This document shows positions 1 to 7,062 of a stretch of 64,000 nucleotides of DNA, piece after piece. This DNA comes from a virus. Within the stretch, counting starts at the first letter, position 1. Every line of letters starts with the position of its first letter. The notes under the pieces were generated by a model that saw nothing but the letters and a program-made list of their open reading frames with translations, did no database searches and was not told the origin of the DNA. The stretch is taken from the IMG/VR virus record IMGVR_UViG_3300008107_000003, positions 62,001 through 126,000 of that record. The stretch is one strand, 5' to 3'. The translations under genes and the position numbers were made by a program.

Positions 1-899
1 ATATCTTTTTTATTTAAAGACTTTGGCCAAATTACAATAGAATGTTTTCTATTGATGACTTTTTCCATTCTAGCAACGATCTGAGCGTTGCGGGGCTCGT
101 TATCATACACGAAAACGAATTCTGTGTCAACACAAGAATTAACAAATGTCCAATCAATGTCTGCTCCAACCATTGCAATTGAATTGGTTAAGAACATGCT
201 ATCGAAAGCACCTTCTGTTATATAAACTTGTTCTGTGTTATTAACATTATCTAAGTTATAAATTTTAGGTTTGCTTTCGTCAAGAATTGTAGTTAGATAC
301 CGCATTGAATTTTTCGGATTAAGTGCTCTTGCTTGAAAACCAAACCATTCTTTATCTAGAATAAGGGGAATAATAATCCTTGAGTGATCAGGATAAGTAT
401 CCTTGAATGTAGGTTTTTGTTTATTCACCCACTTTTTATATTGTGCAATATAATAAATCTCTTTGAATTTTGTTTCTGGTATTTGTCTACTTTCTACATA
501 TTTTCTTGCTGCGTGTGTTTTATTTAGATCAGATATTCTAACAAGTCCATCAATCTTTGCAGCAAATTTTGGTGCTTCAAAATTATATTCTTGATCCGAT
601 TTTTCAAATAGTTTATTACTTGAAAATCCATCCTTATAAGTTTCCAGAATATATTCATCATAAACATCTGGAGCATTTTGTTTTAGAAAATTTGAAAAGT
701 TAGTTGTAACTCCACAGTTATGACACTTGTATACTGTTACATTTTTATTATCAAAGAAATATCCTCTTGCCTTACTCTTATTCCTACTACTGTCTCCACA
801 ATAAGGACACCTAAAATTATAGATGCCTTCTTTTTTGCGAGCAAATTTATCTAACCTAATGGAAATTAGGTTGATATATTTAACATCAATATAATTCAT
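1..899 (-). CDS. gp61: DNA primase, gp61 type (3' end outside window)
   Basis: Reading from the ATG at 899 gives 299 codons without a stop up to the left edge, so the C-terminus is missing. The N-terminal zinc-binding domain has Cys31/Cys34 (CPYC) and Cys59/Cys62 (CHNC). The TOPRIM core follows, with the EGAFDS motif at about residues 229-234 and DNEPRN at about 266-271. This order is that of T4 gp61, which makes RNA primers at the fork together with the gp41 helicase encoded further right. Its ATG overlaps the stop of the preceding gene (ATGA at 899-896), suggesting translational coupling. The track of motifs is clear; only the C-terminal helicase-contact region cannot be judged. Confidence 0.93.
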   Translation of the reverse strand, partial: MNYIDVKYINLISIRLDKFARKKEGIYNFRCPYCGDSSRNKSKARGYFFDNKNVTVYKCHNCGVTTNFSNFLKQNAPDVYDEYILETYKDGFSSNKLFEKSDQEYNFEAPKFAAKIDGLVRISDLNKTHAARKYVESRQIPETKFKEIYYIAQYKKWVNKQKPTFKDTYPDHSRIIIPLILDKEWFGFQARALNPKNSMRYLTTILDESKPKIYNLDNVNNTEQVYITEGAFDSMFLTNSIAMVGADIDWTFVNSCVDTEFVFVYDNEPRNAQIVARMEKVINRKHSIVIWPKSLNKKD

Positions 900-1294
900 T
901 TTGTGGATTGTATGGGTGCTCCTCCTATAGTAACACGACCAGAACCCACTGTCAATAGATTTCCAAAGAATGCCGCTGATCCAATGACCAATGTAGCAGC
1001 ACCAAGAACACCCATAGTAACCCAACGAAACTTAGAAAGGTCTTCTACCTTTCTTTCAAGTTGCTCTAACTTATTATTGATAGCTTTGATTAATTCTAAA
1101 ATAGCAGCCTCTGCTTTATCTACTTGGTCTAATCTATTTTCGTGGCGTTCTAAAATGAGGGCAACATTCTGGTTGCTCTCACTAATTTTGTCTACTGCAC
1201 GTTCAAGTTTGTCAAGCATCTCCTTAGAGAGATCTTCATATATCTGAAACTTCGCTTCTAATACTGAAAGGTCTTTTGGAATTCCAAAGGGCAT
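896..1294 (-). CDS. small coiled-coil protein with C-terminal membrane segment
   Basis: A 132-residue protein. Residues about 15-90 are a heptad-rich, charged helical region (coiled coil likely). One hydrophobic helix follows at about 93-113 (VTMGVLGAATLVIGSAAFF) and then a short Gly/Thr tail. The start at 1294 has GAGGA about 9 nt upstream. It lies 10 nt after the Q/A-rich gene and overlaps the primase start by 4 nt. The layout suggests a homo-oligomeric membrane-anchored protein, possibly a spanin- or holin-like factor or an envelope-associated protein, but no family is recognised. The function is unknown. Confidence 0.8.
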   Translation of the reverse strand: MPFGIPKDLSVLEAKFQIYEDLSKEMLDKLERAVDKISESNQNVALILERHENRLDQVDKAEAAILELIKAINNKLEQLERKVEDLSKFRWVTMGVLGAATLVIGSAAFFGNLLTVGSGRVTIGGAPIQSTK

Positions 1295-1304
1295 TTCAGT
1301 ATCC

Positions 1305-1742
1305 TCAATTATTCAATCCTGGATTTTTTGCTGCCAATTTCTGTTGTTGAATTTGATTGGCCATTGCTTGCTTCTGCAATGCAATTTTCTTTTGAAGTGC
1401 TTGCTTTGCAACTTGTGCTGCCTTCTGTTGAAGTGGAGAAGGTTTAGCAGTTGCTTGTGTAGTAGAAGATGCTTTAGCAGGAGCAGCTGCTGGCGCTTGG
1501 GCTGCTTTAGCAGCTTCTTGCTTCTTTGCCATTACTTCTTGTGGTGATGGTTGGGGACTACCAGTTGCAGATTGAACAGGTTTCTTTTGATTATTTTGTT
1601 GTTGTAACATGGTAGCTTCCTTTATTCTTTTTCTTTTAATTAATTTTTTAACTAATTTAACTCCAGGTTGTACTGCAGGAGGTAAAGAAACTTCAGCACC
1701 TTGATTAGGTCCAATACTATTAGTTGGTGGATGACCTTCCAT
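1305..1742 (-). CDS. Gln/Ala/Lys-rich low-complexity protein
   Basis: A 145-residue protein. Residues about 38-140 are almost entirely Q, A, K, P and S, predicting an extended or helical low-complexity protein with a net positive charge (KKLIKRKRIK at about 32-41). The ATG at 1742 is preceded by AGAGGT. It sits directly after the gene ending at 1744 and before the coiled-coil gene. No conserved domain is recognised. The composition resembles head-internal or scaffold-like phage proteins, and the neighbours to the right are also probable virion proteins, but this is only contextual. Confidence 0.75.
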   Translation of the reverse strand: MEGHPPTNSIGPNQGAEVSLPPAVQPGVKLVKKLIKRKRIKEATMLQQQNNQKKPVQSATGSPQPSPQEVMAKKQEAAKAAQAPAAAPAKASSTTQATAKPSPLQQKAAQVAKQALQKKIALQKQAMANQIQQQKLAAKNPGLNN

Positions 1743-1743
1743 A

Positions 1744-2106
1744 TTAAATACCTCTTAATGAATTCTCAATATCTTCATCAACTGGAATTCCTTCCATAGA
1801 TTCTGATGGAAGACGGTTCAAGAATACCATAAATGCTTTTAAACATCCCCAATATTCTTTATCCAATTTATAAAAAAGTAATGGTGTTGCCGCTTCACCA
1901 AAAACATTATATAAAATTATGATGTGATTTAGTAATAAATGACTTCGAAGGGGACCACCAGTTAGATACCTTTTCAATAATCTTTTAATATATTTAAATC
2001 TTTTGATGTCCTCTTCAAAGTCTTCTCTAGTAACAGACTGAGGATTATCATAATGTTTAATAGCAAACATCATATAATTGTCTTCATTCAATTCCTCAAA
2101 TCTCAT
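1744..2106 (-). CDS. conserved phage protein of unknown function (120 aa)
   Basis: A 120-residue soluble, helical, slightly acidic protein with no membrane segment, rich in aromatic residues, resembling small uncharacterised proteins of T4-like cyanophages. It lies 6 nt after the Ig-like gene and 1 nt before the Q/A-rich gene, so it is part of the same run. No good Shine-Dalgarno sequence is visible before the ATG at 2106, so translation may depend on coupling to the gene upstream. No motif supports a catalytic role. Confidence 0.8.
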   Translation of the reverse strand: MRFEELNEDNYMMFAIKHYDNPQSVTREDFEEDIKRFKYIKRLLKRYLTGGPLRSHLLLNHIIILYNVFGEAATPLLFYKLDKEYWGCLKAFMVFLNRLPSESMEGIPVDEDIENSLRGI

Positions 2107-2112
2107 AATTTA

Positions 2113-2721
2113 TCATGCATAGGTTAATGACGCACTGTTAGAAATGACTTCCTCAGTACCACCAGCAGAATTGATCTTTACACGGAACTTGTAACCATCA
2201 TAGGTTGCCTTAGCAGCAGCAGTAAGTGTAAGAGTTGCTGTTGTAGCACCAGTATAAACACCTGTATTTGAAATGTCTGTCCACTTAGTTGTCTGCGAAG
2301 CAGTTTGATACTGCCACTGATAAGTGAGAGTTCCAGGTGTACCAGTTGTTGAAGTCGTAACTGTGAATGTTCCAGTGTAAGGAGTTGATGCTCCAGTAAC
2401 TGCTGCTGGTTGACCAGTAATAGTAACTGCAGATGCTACATCTGCTGCAATAGTATCATCTGCCTGAGTTTCATTAGCATTTGTATCAGGGTCAGCAAGG
2501 GCAACCATCTTCTCTGACTTATGACGAGTGTTGCCATCAGTATCAACATATGTATAATACGACCACCAACCTGGACCATCAATACCACGTTGACGGTTCT
2601 CGTTTAATTGTGCTTCTGTTTCATCAACGAAGACGATTGTTGGCGTAATTGATGATGCGGCAACTCCAATACCAGCCTTTGTTTTATTTGTGTTTGAATC
2701 GGTTCTTCCGTAAAGAGACAT
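2113..2721 (-). CDS. Ig-like virion protein
   Basis: The 202-residue product has an N-terminal acidic/aromatic region (residues about 20-75) and a C-terminal bacterial Ig-like beta-sandwich (about 95-202). The Ig-like part carries the YQWQYQ strand, TLTLTAA, YDGYKFRVKI and a final SNSASLTY strand. Such Ig-like domains decorate phage capsids and tails and bind carbohydrate surfaces weakly. The start is placed at 2721 rather than at the upstream TTG because GGAG ends 7 nt before this ATG. A perfect late promoter lies 34 nt upstream, fitting late expression of a virion component. Confidence 0.8.
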   Translation of the reverse strand: MSLYGRTDSNTNKTKAGIGVAASSITPTIVFVDETEAQLNENRQRGIDGPGWWSYYTYVDTDGNTRHKSEKMVALADPDTNANETQADDTIAADVASAVTITGQPAAVTGASTPYTGTFTVTTSTTGTPGTLTYQWQYQTASQTTKWTDISNTGVYTGATTATLTLTAAAKATYDGYKFRVKINSAGGTEEVISNSASLTYA

Positions 2722-2754
2722 TGTATTCTCCAATAAACTTTTATATCCTGTATT

Positions 2755-2762
2755 TATTTATA
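2755..2762 (-). promoter_or_regulatory. late promoter TATAAATA
   Basis: A perfect match to the T4-type gp55-dependent late -10 element, reading TATAAATA on the minus strand, 34 nt before the Ig-like virion gene. Its first T is the end of the U-tract of the terminator at 2762-2785, so termination of the upstream unit and late initiation are back to back. Confidence 0.8.
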
Positions 2763-2785
2763 AAAAAGGACCCGTAGGGGTCCTT
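2762..2785 (-). terminator. intrinsic terminator
   Basis: On the minus strand an 8-bp stem AAGGACCC/GGGTCCTT with a 4-nt loop is followed directly by a run of T. It lies 6 nt after the stop of the 59-residue gene and immediately before a late promoter. Confidence 0.8.
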
Positions 2786-2790
2786 CAGGA

Positions 2791-2970
2791 TCAAGGGGTT
2801 AGATCTTTTGCCCCTTTATTCTTAAGCTGTGCTTGGACTTGCATAAGAACTAGGGAAAGAATACCGTTTGATTTTACCTTTGGGTTTGCTCCAAGTGCTT
2901 CTGAAACTGCAAAAAGAACAGTTGCGATAAGAGCCTGGTTAGCAAAAGCCCATGCGATTAGTGCCGACAT
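2791..2970 (-). CDS. small membrane protein (59 aa)
   Basis: ATG at 2970 to TGA at 2791 encodes 59 residues: a hydrophobic N-terminal helix (about residues 3-27) and a polar helical tail ending KGAKDLTP. Its boundaries are convincing, because a late promoter/hairpin lies just upstream and an intrinsic terminator just downstream, making it a single-gene late unit. Small one-helix proteins of this kind occur in T4-like cyanophages without assigned function. A holin-like or virion membrane role is possible but unsupported. Confidence 0.75.
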   Translation of the reverse strand: MSALIAWAFANQALIATVLFAVSEALGANPKVKSNGILSLVLMQVQAQLKNKGAKDLTP

Positions 2971-2974
2971 GATG

Positions 2975-3005
2975 ATACCTATACTAAAGGGTATAGGTAT
3001 TTATC
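2975..3005 (-). promoter_or_regulatory. late promoter GATAAATA overlapping an RBS-masking hairpin
   Basis: GATAAATA lies at 3005-2998 on the minus strand. A 10-bp inverted repeat (3000-2991 and 2984-2975, 6-nt loop) covers the AGGT that precedes the ATG at 2970. Initiation about 7 nt after the promoter would begin near 2991 and leave out the first arm. Only read-through transcripts from the gene to the right should fold the masking hairpin. Confidence 0.65.
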
Positions 3006-3007
3006 AA

Positions 3008-4360
3008 TTAAGTTCCTCTAGTATCATTCATAAAATCTTGTGATGCTTTAGCAGCAGCACGACGTTTTGCAACCTTCTGAGCAGGAGTAACACTAGGTCC
3101 AGGTGTAGGAGCACCCTTTTCCTTTTTCTTTCCTCTTTGTTGGATAGCACCACCAGCACCCATTCTTCCAGAACCCATAACTTTGTGCATGTGTCTCATA
3201 ACTTGAGAATGCTTATCATCACCACCCATGGTGCCACCTTTGGTTACAGGTTTACCAGTCTTAAGATCCTTACCTGTTTCTTTCTCGTAACGATTACGCT
3301 CAGCAATAAAATCAGAGAATGAAAGTGATTCACCCATTGCTTTTTGCTTACGAAGTTTCTTAGGATTCTTCGTCTTGTCTGCTGAGTAGTTACTATCCTC
3401 ACCCTCAGGATCTACAGCACTACGATGTCTTGTGCTTCTTTCATGATCGGGCATATTTGCACGACCACTCTTTGCTTCATCTGGAGAATACGTTCTACCA
3501 CTGTTGTACCATTCCTTACCTACATGACCTCTCTTCTTAGCATCAGCAGAAGCTTCTCTACGCTTGAGTTTTCTGCGGTTTGCTTTGAAAGCCTTCATAT
3601 CCATGCCTTCTTCCATTTCAATCTCTTCCTTCATTCCCTTTTCTCTTGCTGCTCTTGCTGCTTTTGCTTTAGCAAGAGTTCTTTCTCTTGCAGCATCACG
3701 CTCATCCTTAGGGATAGCAGTTACAGCACCAAGTCTTTCTGCAGGTTTGCCAGGAACAGCAGATTCTAATACTTCACCTTCTGGATCAAAAGAATTTTTT
3801 AATCCTAATTTAGTTTTAATTCTATCACCAATACTTTGCTTTTTAGGTGCTGATGACCTATATCCATGACGCTTAGCATAATCCATATAAGATTCACCTG
3901 GCTTCAGTTTTTTAGGATCTTCTTTTGGTTTAGAAGTAGCATCTTCACGAGCACGAAGTTTTGCACCACGATCACTTAGTTTTTTATCTTGCTCAGGATC
4001 TGGATGCCAATAATCACCTTCATTTACAAACTCTTCATTACTCACCATACCAGGAATATATTTTCCTTTGGTTTTTTTGTCATGCCATTTAATAGATTTA
4101 GTTTCTTTTTTTGCATAATCTGATGCAATTGAGTTGGCATGTAATCCTGGAGTATGACTTTTTACACCAGCTCTTTTTGCTTCTCTTTCTCGTTCAGCAG
4201 CACGTTCTTGTGCTGCCAATCTTCTCATCTCACGATCTTCTTCTAGAGATTGTCTGATTTGTTCTTTGAGACTTTCTTTAGTTGGATTAATTTTCACGGT
4301 GCTTTTGTTTCCTGTGTCTAATTTTTTTCCTGTTTTAATATTGTTATTATCCTTTTCCAT
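3008..4360 (-). CDS. Lys/Ala/Arg-rich probable virion protein with internal capsid-targeting-like motif
   Basis: The start is set at 4360 (450 residues) because GAGGAG lies 7 nt upstream of that ATG and the preceding stop ends at 4362. The upstream ATG of the same frame would overlap the neighbouring gene. The protein is highly charged, rich in K, R, E and A, and mostly predicted disordered or helical. Near residue 352 it carries SLSFSDFIAER, resembling the FxEFIAE capsid-targeting/prohead-protease signal of T4 internal proteins. The C-terminus is basic and Gly/Lys-rich. It is likely packaged in or attached to the head; no enzymatic domain is visible. Confidence 0.75.
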   Translation of the reverse strand: MEKDNNNIKTGKKLDTGNKSTVKINPTKESLKEQIRQSLEEDREMRRLAAQERAAEREREAKRAGVKSHTPGLHANSIASDYAKKETKSIKWHDKKTKGKYIPGMVSNEEFVNEGDYWHPDPEQDKKLSDRGAKLRAREDATSKPKEDPKKLKPGESYMDYAKRHGYRSSAPKKQSIGDRIKTKLGLKNSFDPEGEVLESAVPGKPAERLGAVTAIPKDERDAARERTLAKAKAARAAREKGMKEEIEMEEGMDMKAFKANRRKLKRREASADAKKRGHVGKEWYNSGRTYSPDEAKSGRANMPDHERSTRHRSAVDPEGEDSNYSADKTKNPKKLRKQKAMGESLSFSDFIAERNRYEKETGKDLKTGKPVTKGGTMGGDDKHSQVMRHMHKVMGSGRMGAGGAIQQRGKKKEKGAPTPGPSVTPAQKVAKRRAAAKASQDFMNDTRGT

Positions 4361-4361
4361 A

Positions 4362-5657
4362 TCACTCCTCACAATAAATTTGTACGCCACTTTCTTCAAA
4401 AATTACTTCATGTCCATCTTCGTATGCAGCAATAACTTCACGAACTTGCTCAACTGTGAAACCTTCTTCGATCATATCAAGATAGAGTTCTTGATACTCT
4501 TCCTTAGGAACACAGTTAGGAACTTCCTTACCGCCCTTCATTTTCTTACCAACCATTTGATATCCTTTCCAGCAAGGATCCTTATCGCCACCTTGCATCT
4601 CACCGTCTTCTTCAATATGCTCTACTTCTTCTTTGTTATATGCTTTCCAAGCAGTAGCATAAGCAATACCTTTTTCTTTTTTAGTTAATCCACCCTTCTT
4701 ATACTTATCTTTGATATGCTTAACCATACGCTCATGCTTAGCACTAGGAGGTGCTTTCTCTACCAATGTTTCTTCACCTAAACGACTTGCAACTTTACCT
4801 GCACCTGATGCAACCTTTCTAGCTGCTTTACCGACAACTTTCTTAATTCCACTCTTAAGTTTTGCACCAACTCTTGATAGGAAAGAAGGTCTTGCTGGTT
4901 TATCTGAAGATGAAGAACTGCTCGATGATGAGGAACTACCAGAAGAAGATGAACTAGAAGACTGTTGCTTCTCTGATGCCTTTGCTTTACCTGCAGCATA
5001 TCCTGCGCGAGCTGCACCTGCGATTTCTCCTGCTGCGCCTGCTGCTTTTACTGCAACTTTCTTAGCACCCGACGCTGCTGCTTTCACACCAGCTTTTGCA
5101 CCAGACTTAACTTTACTTGCAAAGTTCTTAACTGCACCTTTGATCTTAGCAACCTTTTCTTTTCTTTGCTGTTGTCTTTGGTGTTGAAATAAATCTAATT
5201 GCTTTGCTGCTTCATCTAAAGATTCAACTAGCATCATTTCAAGATCTTCGATCTCATAACCTTCTGCTAGGCACTCAGTTAGAGCTTCCTCTACCATCTC
5301 TTCAATAAGATCATCAGTTAAGAATACAATATCTTCATCAGAAAAATCATCAAGAACTGAAGAGAAATCTAGATCTTCTTTTTTCATTGCCTTCTTAATG
5401 GCCTTATCCTTTACACCAGCATACTCATCAGTCTCATCTTCTACAGTGCCATCTTCATCATAGTCTCTTGACTTCTTACCAGACTTGTTAGGATACTTAT
5501 CTTCCTGATCCTCGCCAGCCTTTTCAGATTTTTCTTCTTTTTCCTTACCTTCTTTTTCTTTTTCTTTTTCTGCTTCAGAAAGATATCCAATACCGTTTAG
5601 AATATCTTCAATTCCAGACAATCTAGAAGTAGATTGTGAGTACATGTCGTTAAGCAT
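4362..5657 (-). CDS. histone H1-like Ala/Lys-rich probable head protein
   Basis: A 431-residue protein with three parts. An acidic helical N-terminus (about 25-155, E/D/K-rich) is followed by a strongly basic Ala/Lys repeat region (about 165-290; AKAGVKAAASGAKKVAVKAA-like), itself split by a poly-Ser linker near residue 235. A C-terminal Cys-containing region follows, with KGYQMVGKKMKGGKEVPNC and an acidic end. The Ala/Lys repeats look like histone H1 or HU tails and could neutralise packaged DNA. The gene is preceded by a perfect late promoter at 5689-5696 and ends 1 nt before the next start. A virion role is inferred from composition and late control. Confidence 0.8.
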   Translation of the reverse strand: MLNDMYSQSTSRLSGIEDILNGIGYLSEAEKEKEKEGKEKEEKSEKAGEDQEDKYPNKSGKKSRDYDEDGTVEDETDEYAGVKDKAIKKAMKKEDLDFSSVLDDFSDEDIVFLTDDLIEEMVEEALTECLAEGYEIEDLEMMLVESLDEAAKQLDLFQHQRQQQRKEKVAKIKGAVKNFASKVKSGAKAGVKAAASGAKKVAVKAAGAAGEIAGAARAGYAAGKAKASEKQQSSSSSSSGSSSSSSSSSSSDKPARPSFLSRVGAKLKSGIKKVVGKAARKVASGAGKVASRLGEETLVEKAPPSAKHERMVKHIKDKYKKGGLTKKEKGIAYATAWKAYNKEEVEHIEEDGEMQGGDKDPCWKGYQMVGKKMKGGKEVPNCVPKEEYQELYLDMIEEGFTVEQVREVIAAYEDGHEVIFEESGVQIYCEE

Positions 5658-5671
5658 AATTGATACCTAAA

Positions 5672-6856
5672 TTAGTTCTTCTTTTTATTATTTATATTTC
5701 TGAAATCTGAAAATTTCATTACAGGTTGACCAGGAGTAAGTTCCTGAACATACTCTCTATACTTATCTGTACCTACTTCTAATTGAGTTTCTGGATCTTC
5801 TCCTTCAGTTAATTCAATTAGATCTTTTAGCCAACCTCTATACTTTTCATCATGCTCATCAACGTAGATAACATGATTTGTTCCTCGATTTACAATCCTA
5901 CCTACAATACCAGTATTAATATTTTCAACAATAGTCCCAATTTCAAAGATGTTACCTTTGAAATAGTTTTCTCTTAAATTTAAGTAATCAAGTTTAGGAG
6001 CAATCTCCCAAAGATTATAATCATAATCTTCTTTAATATTCATTGCTTTACGCAAGGTAGTCATAATACCTCTTGCTTCACTGTCATTAATAGTCTTAGG
6101 CATACCCTTTTTAAAGGTATCAAAATCATTATCGGCAGCTGCTTTACGCATCTTGGATGCTGACATTCCTTCTACACCTTCTGCATCAGCATCTCTTTCA
6201 CCTGCAGACAATACTTGGATCTCTTCAAAGTTATATATCTTACCATTATACTTCTTGGCAAGAGCATCAAATTCCCCAACTCTATCACTACCAACTACAA
6301 TATGAACTGACCCATATCCTTCCCCATATGCCGCAGAAAGAACATCGAAGATATTTTTCATATCCTCATTATCCTGAATAGCATCAGCATAATCAGGAAA
6401 CATTTTTTTCATGATTGCAACTTTAGTTGCTGGATCTAAGGGGTTCTTTTTAGGATCTTGTGTCCTGCTAGGATAAATTCTAAGATCTCCACCTTGAGAT
6501 AACTTGCCAACTTGATTGATTAATTTTTCATGTCCGATAGTAGGAGGATTAAACCTACCAAAAGTAACAGTAATTGTAGGACCACCAGCATTTACTTCTA
6601 AAGCATCTGTTGGTGCATTTGGATCTTGAGCAGGGGCAGCTGCTTGTCCTGTAGGTGCTACAGCAGATTGATCTTGTCCAGTAACAACAATTGGAGTTTG
6701 AAGTTTTTTTAGTACACCATTTTCAGATTTATATGTAATCTGACCCATATCATTGGCATATCTTCCTCTACCAACATGATGTACTTTTAATTTTTCAGCC
6801 TGATCTCTAGTCTTTGAGACTTTTGCTTCAGTTAGAAATTCGTTAAAACTTTTCAT
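5672..6856 (-). CDS. T/HxGH nucleotidyltransferase-like protein with capsid-targeting N-terminus
   Basis: A 394-residue protein. The first residues MKSFNEFLTEAK resemble the capsid-targeting peptide of T4 internal proteins (MKTYQEFIAE), with an L-x-E/A site expected for the gp21 protease. After an Ala/Pro/Gln linker (about 55-90), residues about 95-245 form a nucleotidyltransferase fold: GRFNPPTIGHEKL (TIGH at 106-109), a VVGSDR strand near 188, and SASKMRK near 231-237 in place of the ISTSxxR loop. The C-terminal 140 residues are beta-rich and unrecognised. Related cyanophage proteins are annotated as cytidylyltransferases. The substrate cannot be told from sequence. Confidence 0.8.
   Translation of the reverse strand: MKSFNEFLTEAKVSKTRDQAEKLKVHHVGRGRYANDMGQITYKSENGVLKKLQTPIVVTGQDQSAVAPTGQAAAPAQDPNAPTDALEVNAGGPTITVTFGRFNPPTIGHEKLINQVGKLSQGGDLRIYPSRTQDPKKNPLDPATKVAIMKKMFPDYADAIQDNEDMKNIFDVLSAAYGEGYGSVHIVVGSDRVGEFDALAKKYNGKIYNFEEIQVLSAGERDADAEGVEGMSASKMRKAAADNDFDTFKKGMPKTINDSEARGIMTTLRKAMNIKEDYDYNLWEIAPKLDYLNLRENYFKGNIFEIGTIVENINTGIVGRIVNRGTNHVIYVDEHDEKYRGWLKDLIELTEGEDPETQLEVGTDKYREYVQELTPGQPVMKFSDFRNINNKKKN
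5689..5696 (-). promoter_or_regulatory. late promoter TATAAATA
   Basis: A perfect late element on the minus strand inside the last codons of the nucleotidyltransferase gene. Initiation would fall near 5682, about 25 nt before the ATG at 5657 of the H1-like protein. Confidence 0.7.
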
Positions 6857-7062
6857 TTATCCCAATTTTTACTGTTTGCAATGTGGATTAATCCACGTTT
6901 CTTCATCAAATAATATTTATGCTTCAATGCTTTTGTCTTTGATACTGAGATTTTACAATCCATTACCGTAGCAAAATAAGCAAGAGCAACTTCCATCTTT
7001 TTGGTTTTCAATAAGATCTCCAATGATTTATTTAGATCTTCATTATCAATAGACTTTAACAT
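6853..7062 (-). CDS. small helical protein (69 aa)
   Basis: A 69-residue Lys-rich helical protein with a hydrophobic middle segment and no recognised domain. It overlaps the end of the 572-residue gene by 17 nt and its stop overlaps the next ATG (ATGA at 6856-6853), so it is locked into the late run between them. Size and context suggest a small virion or chaperone-like partner of one of its neighbours, without direct evidence. Confidence 0.7.
   Translation of the reverse strand: MLKSIDNEDLNKSLEILLKTKKMEVALAYFATVMDCKISVSKTKALKHKYYLMKKRGLIHIANSKNWDK
6914..6921 (-). promoter_or_regulatory. probable late promoter CATAAATA
   Basis: A 7/8 match to TATAAATA on the minus strand inside the 69-residue gene. 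It lies 58 nt before the ATG of the nucleotidyltransferase gene and could allow that gene to be transcribed separately. It could also be a chance match within coding sequence. Confidence 0.4.

Noticed and set aside
4711-5187. 158-residue plus-strand frame
   Set aside because: A shadow of the Ala/Lys/Ser-repeat gene; no ribosome binding site, and low-complexity composition explains the open frame.
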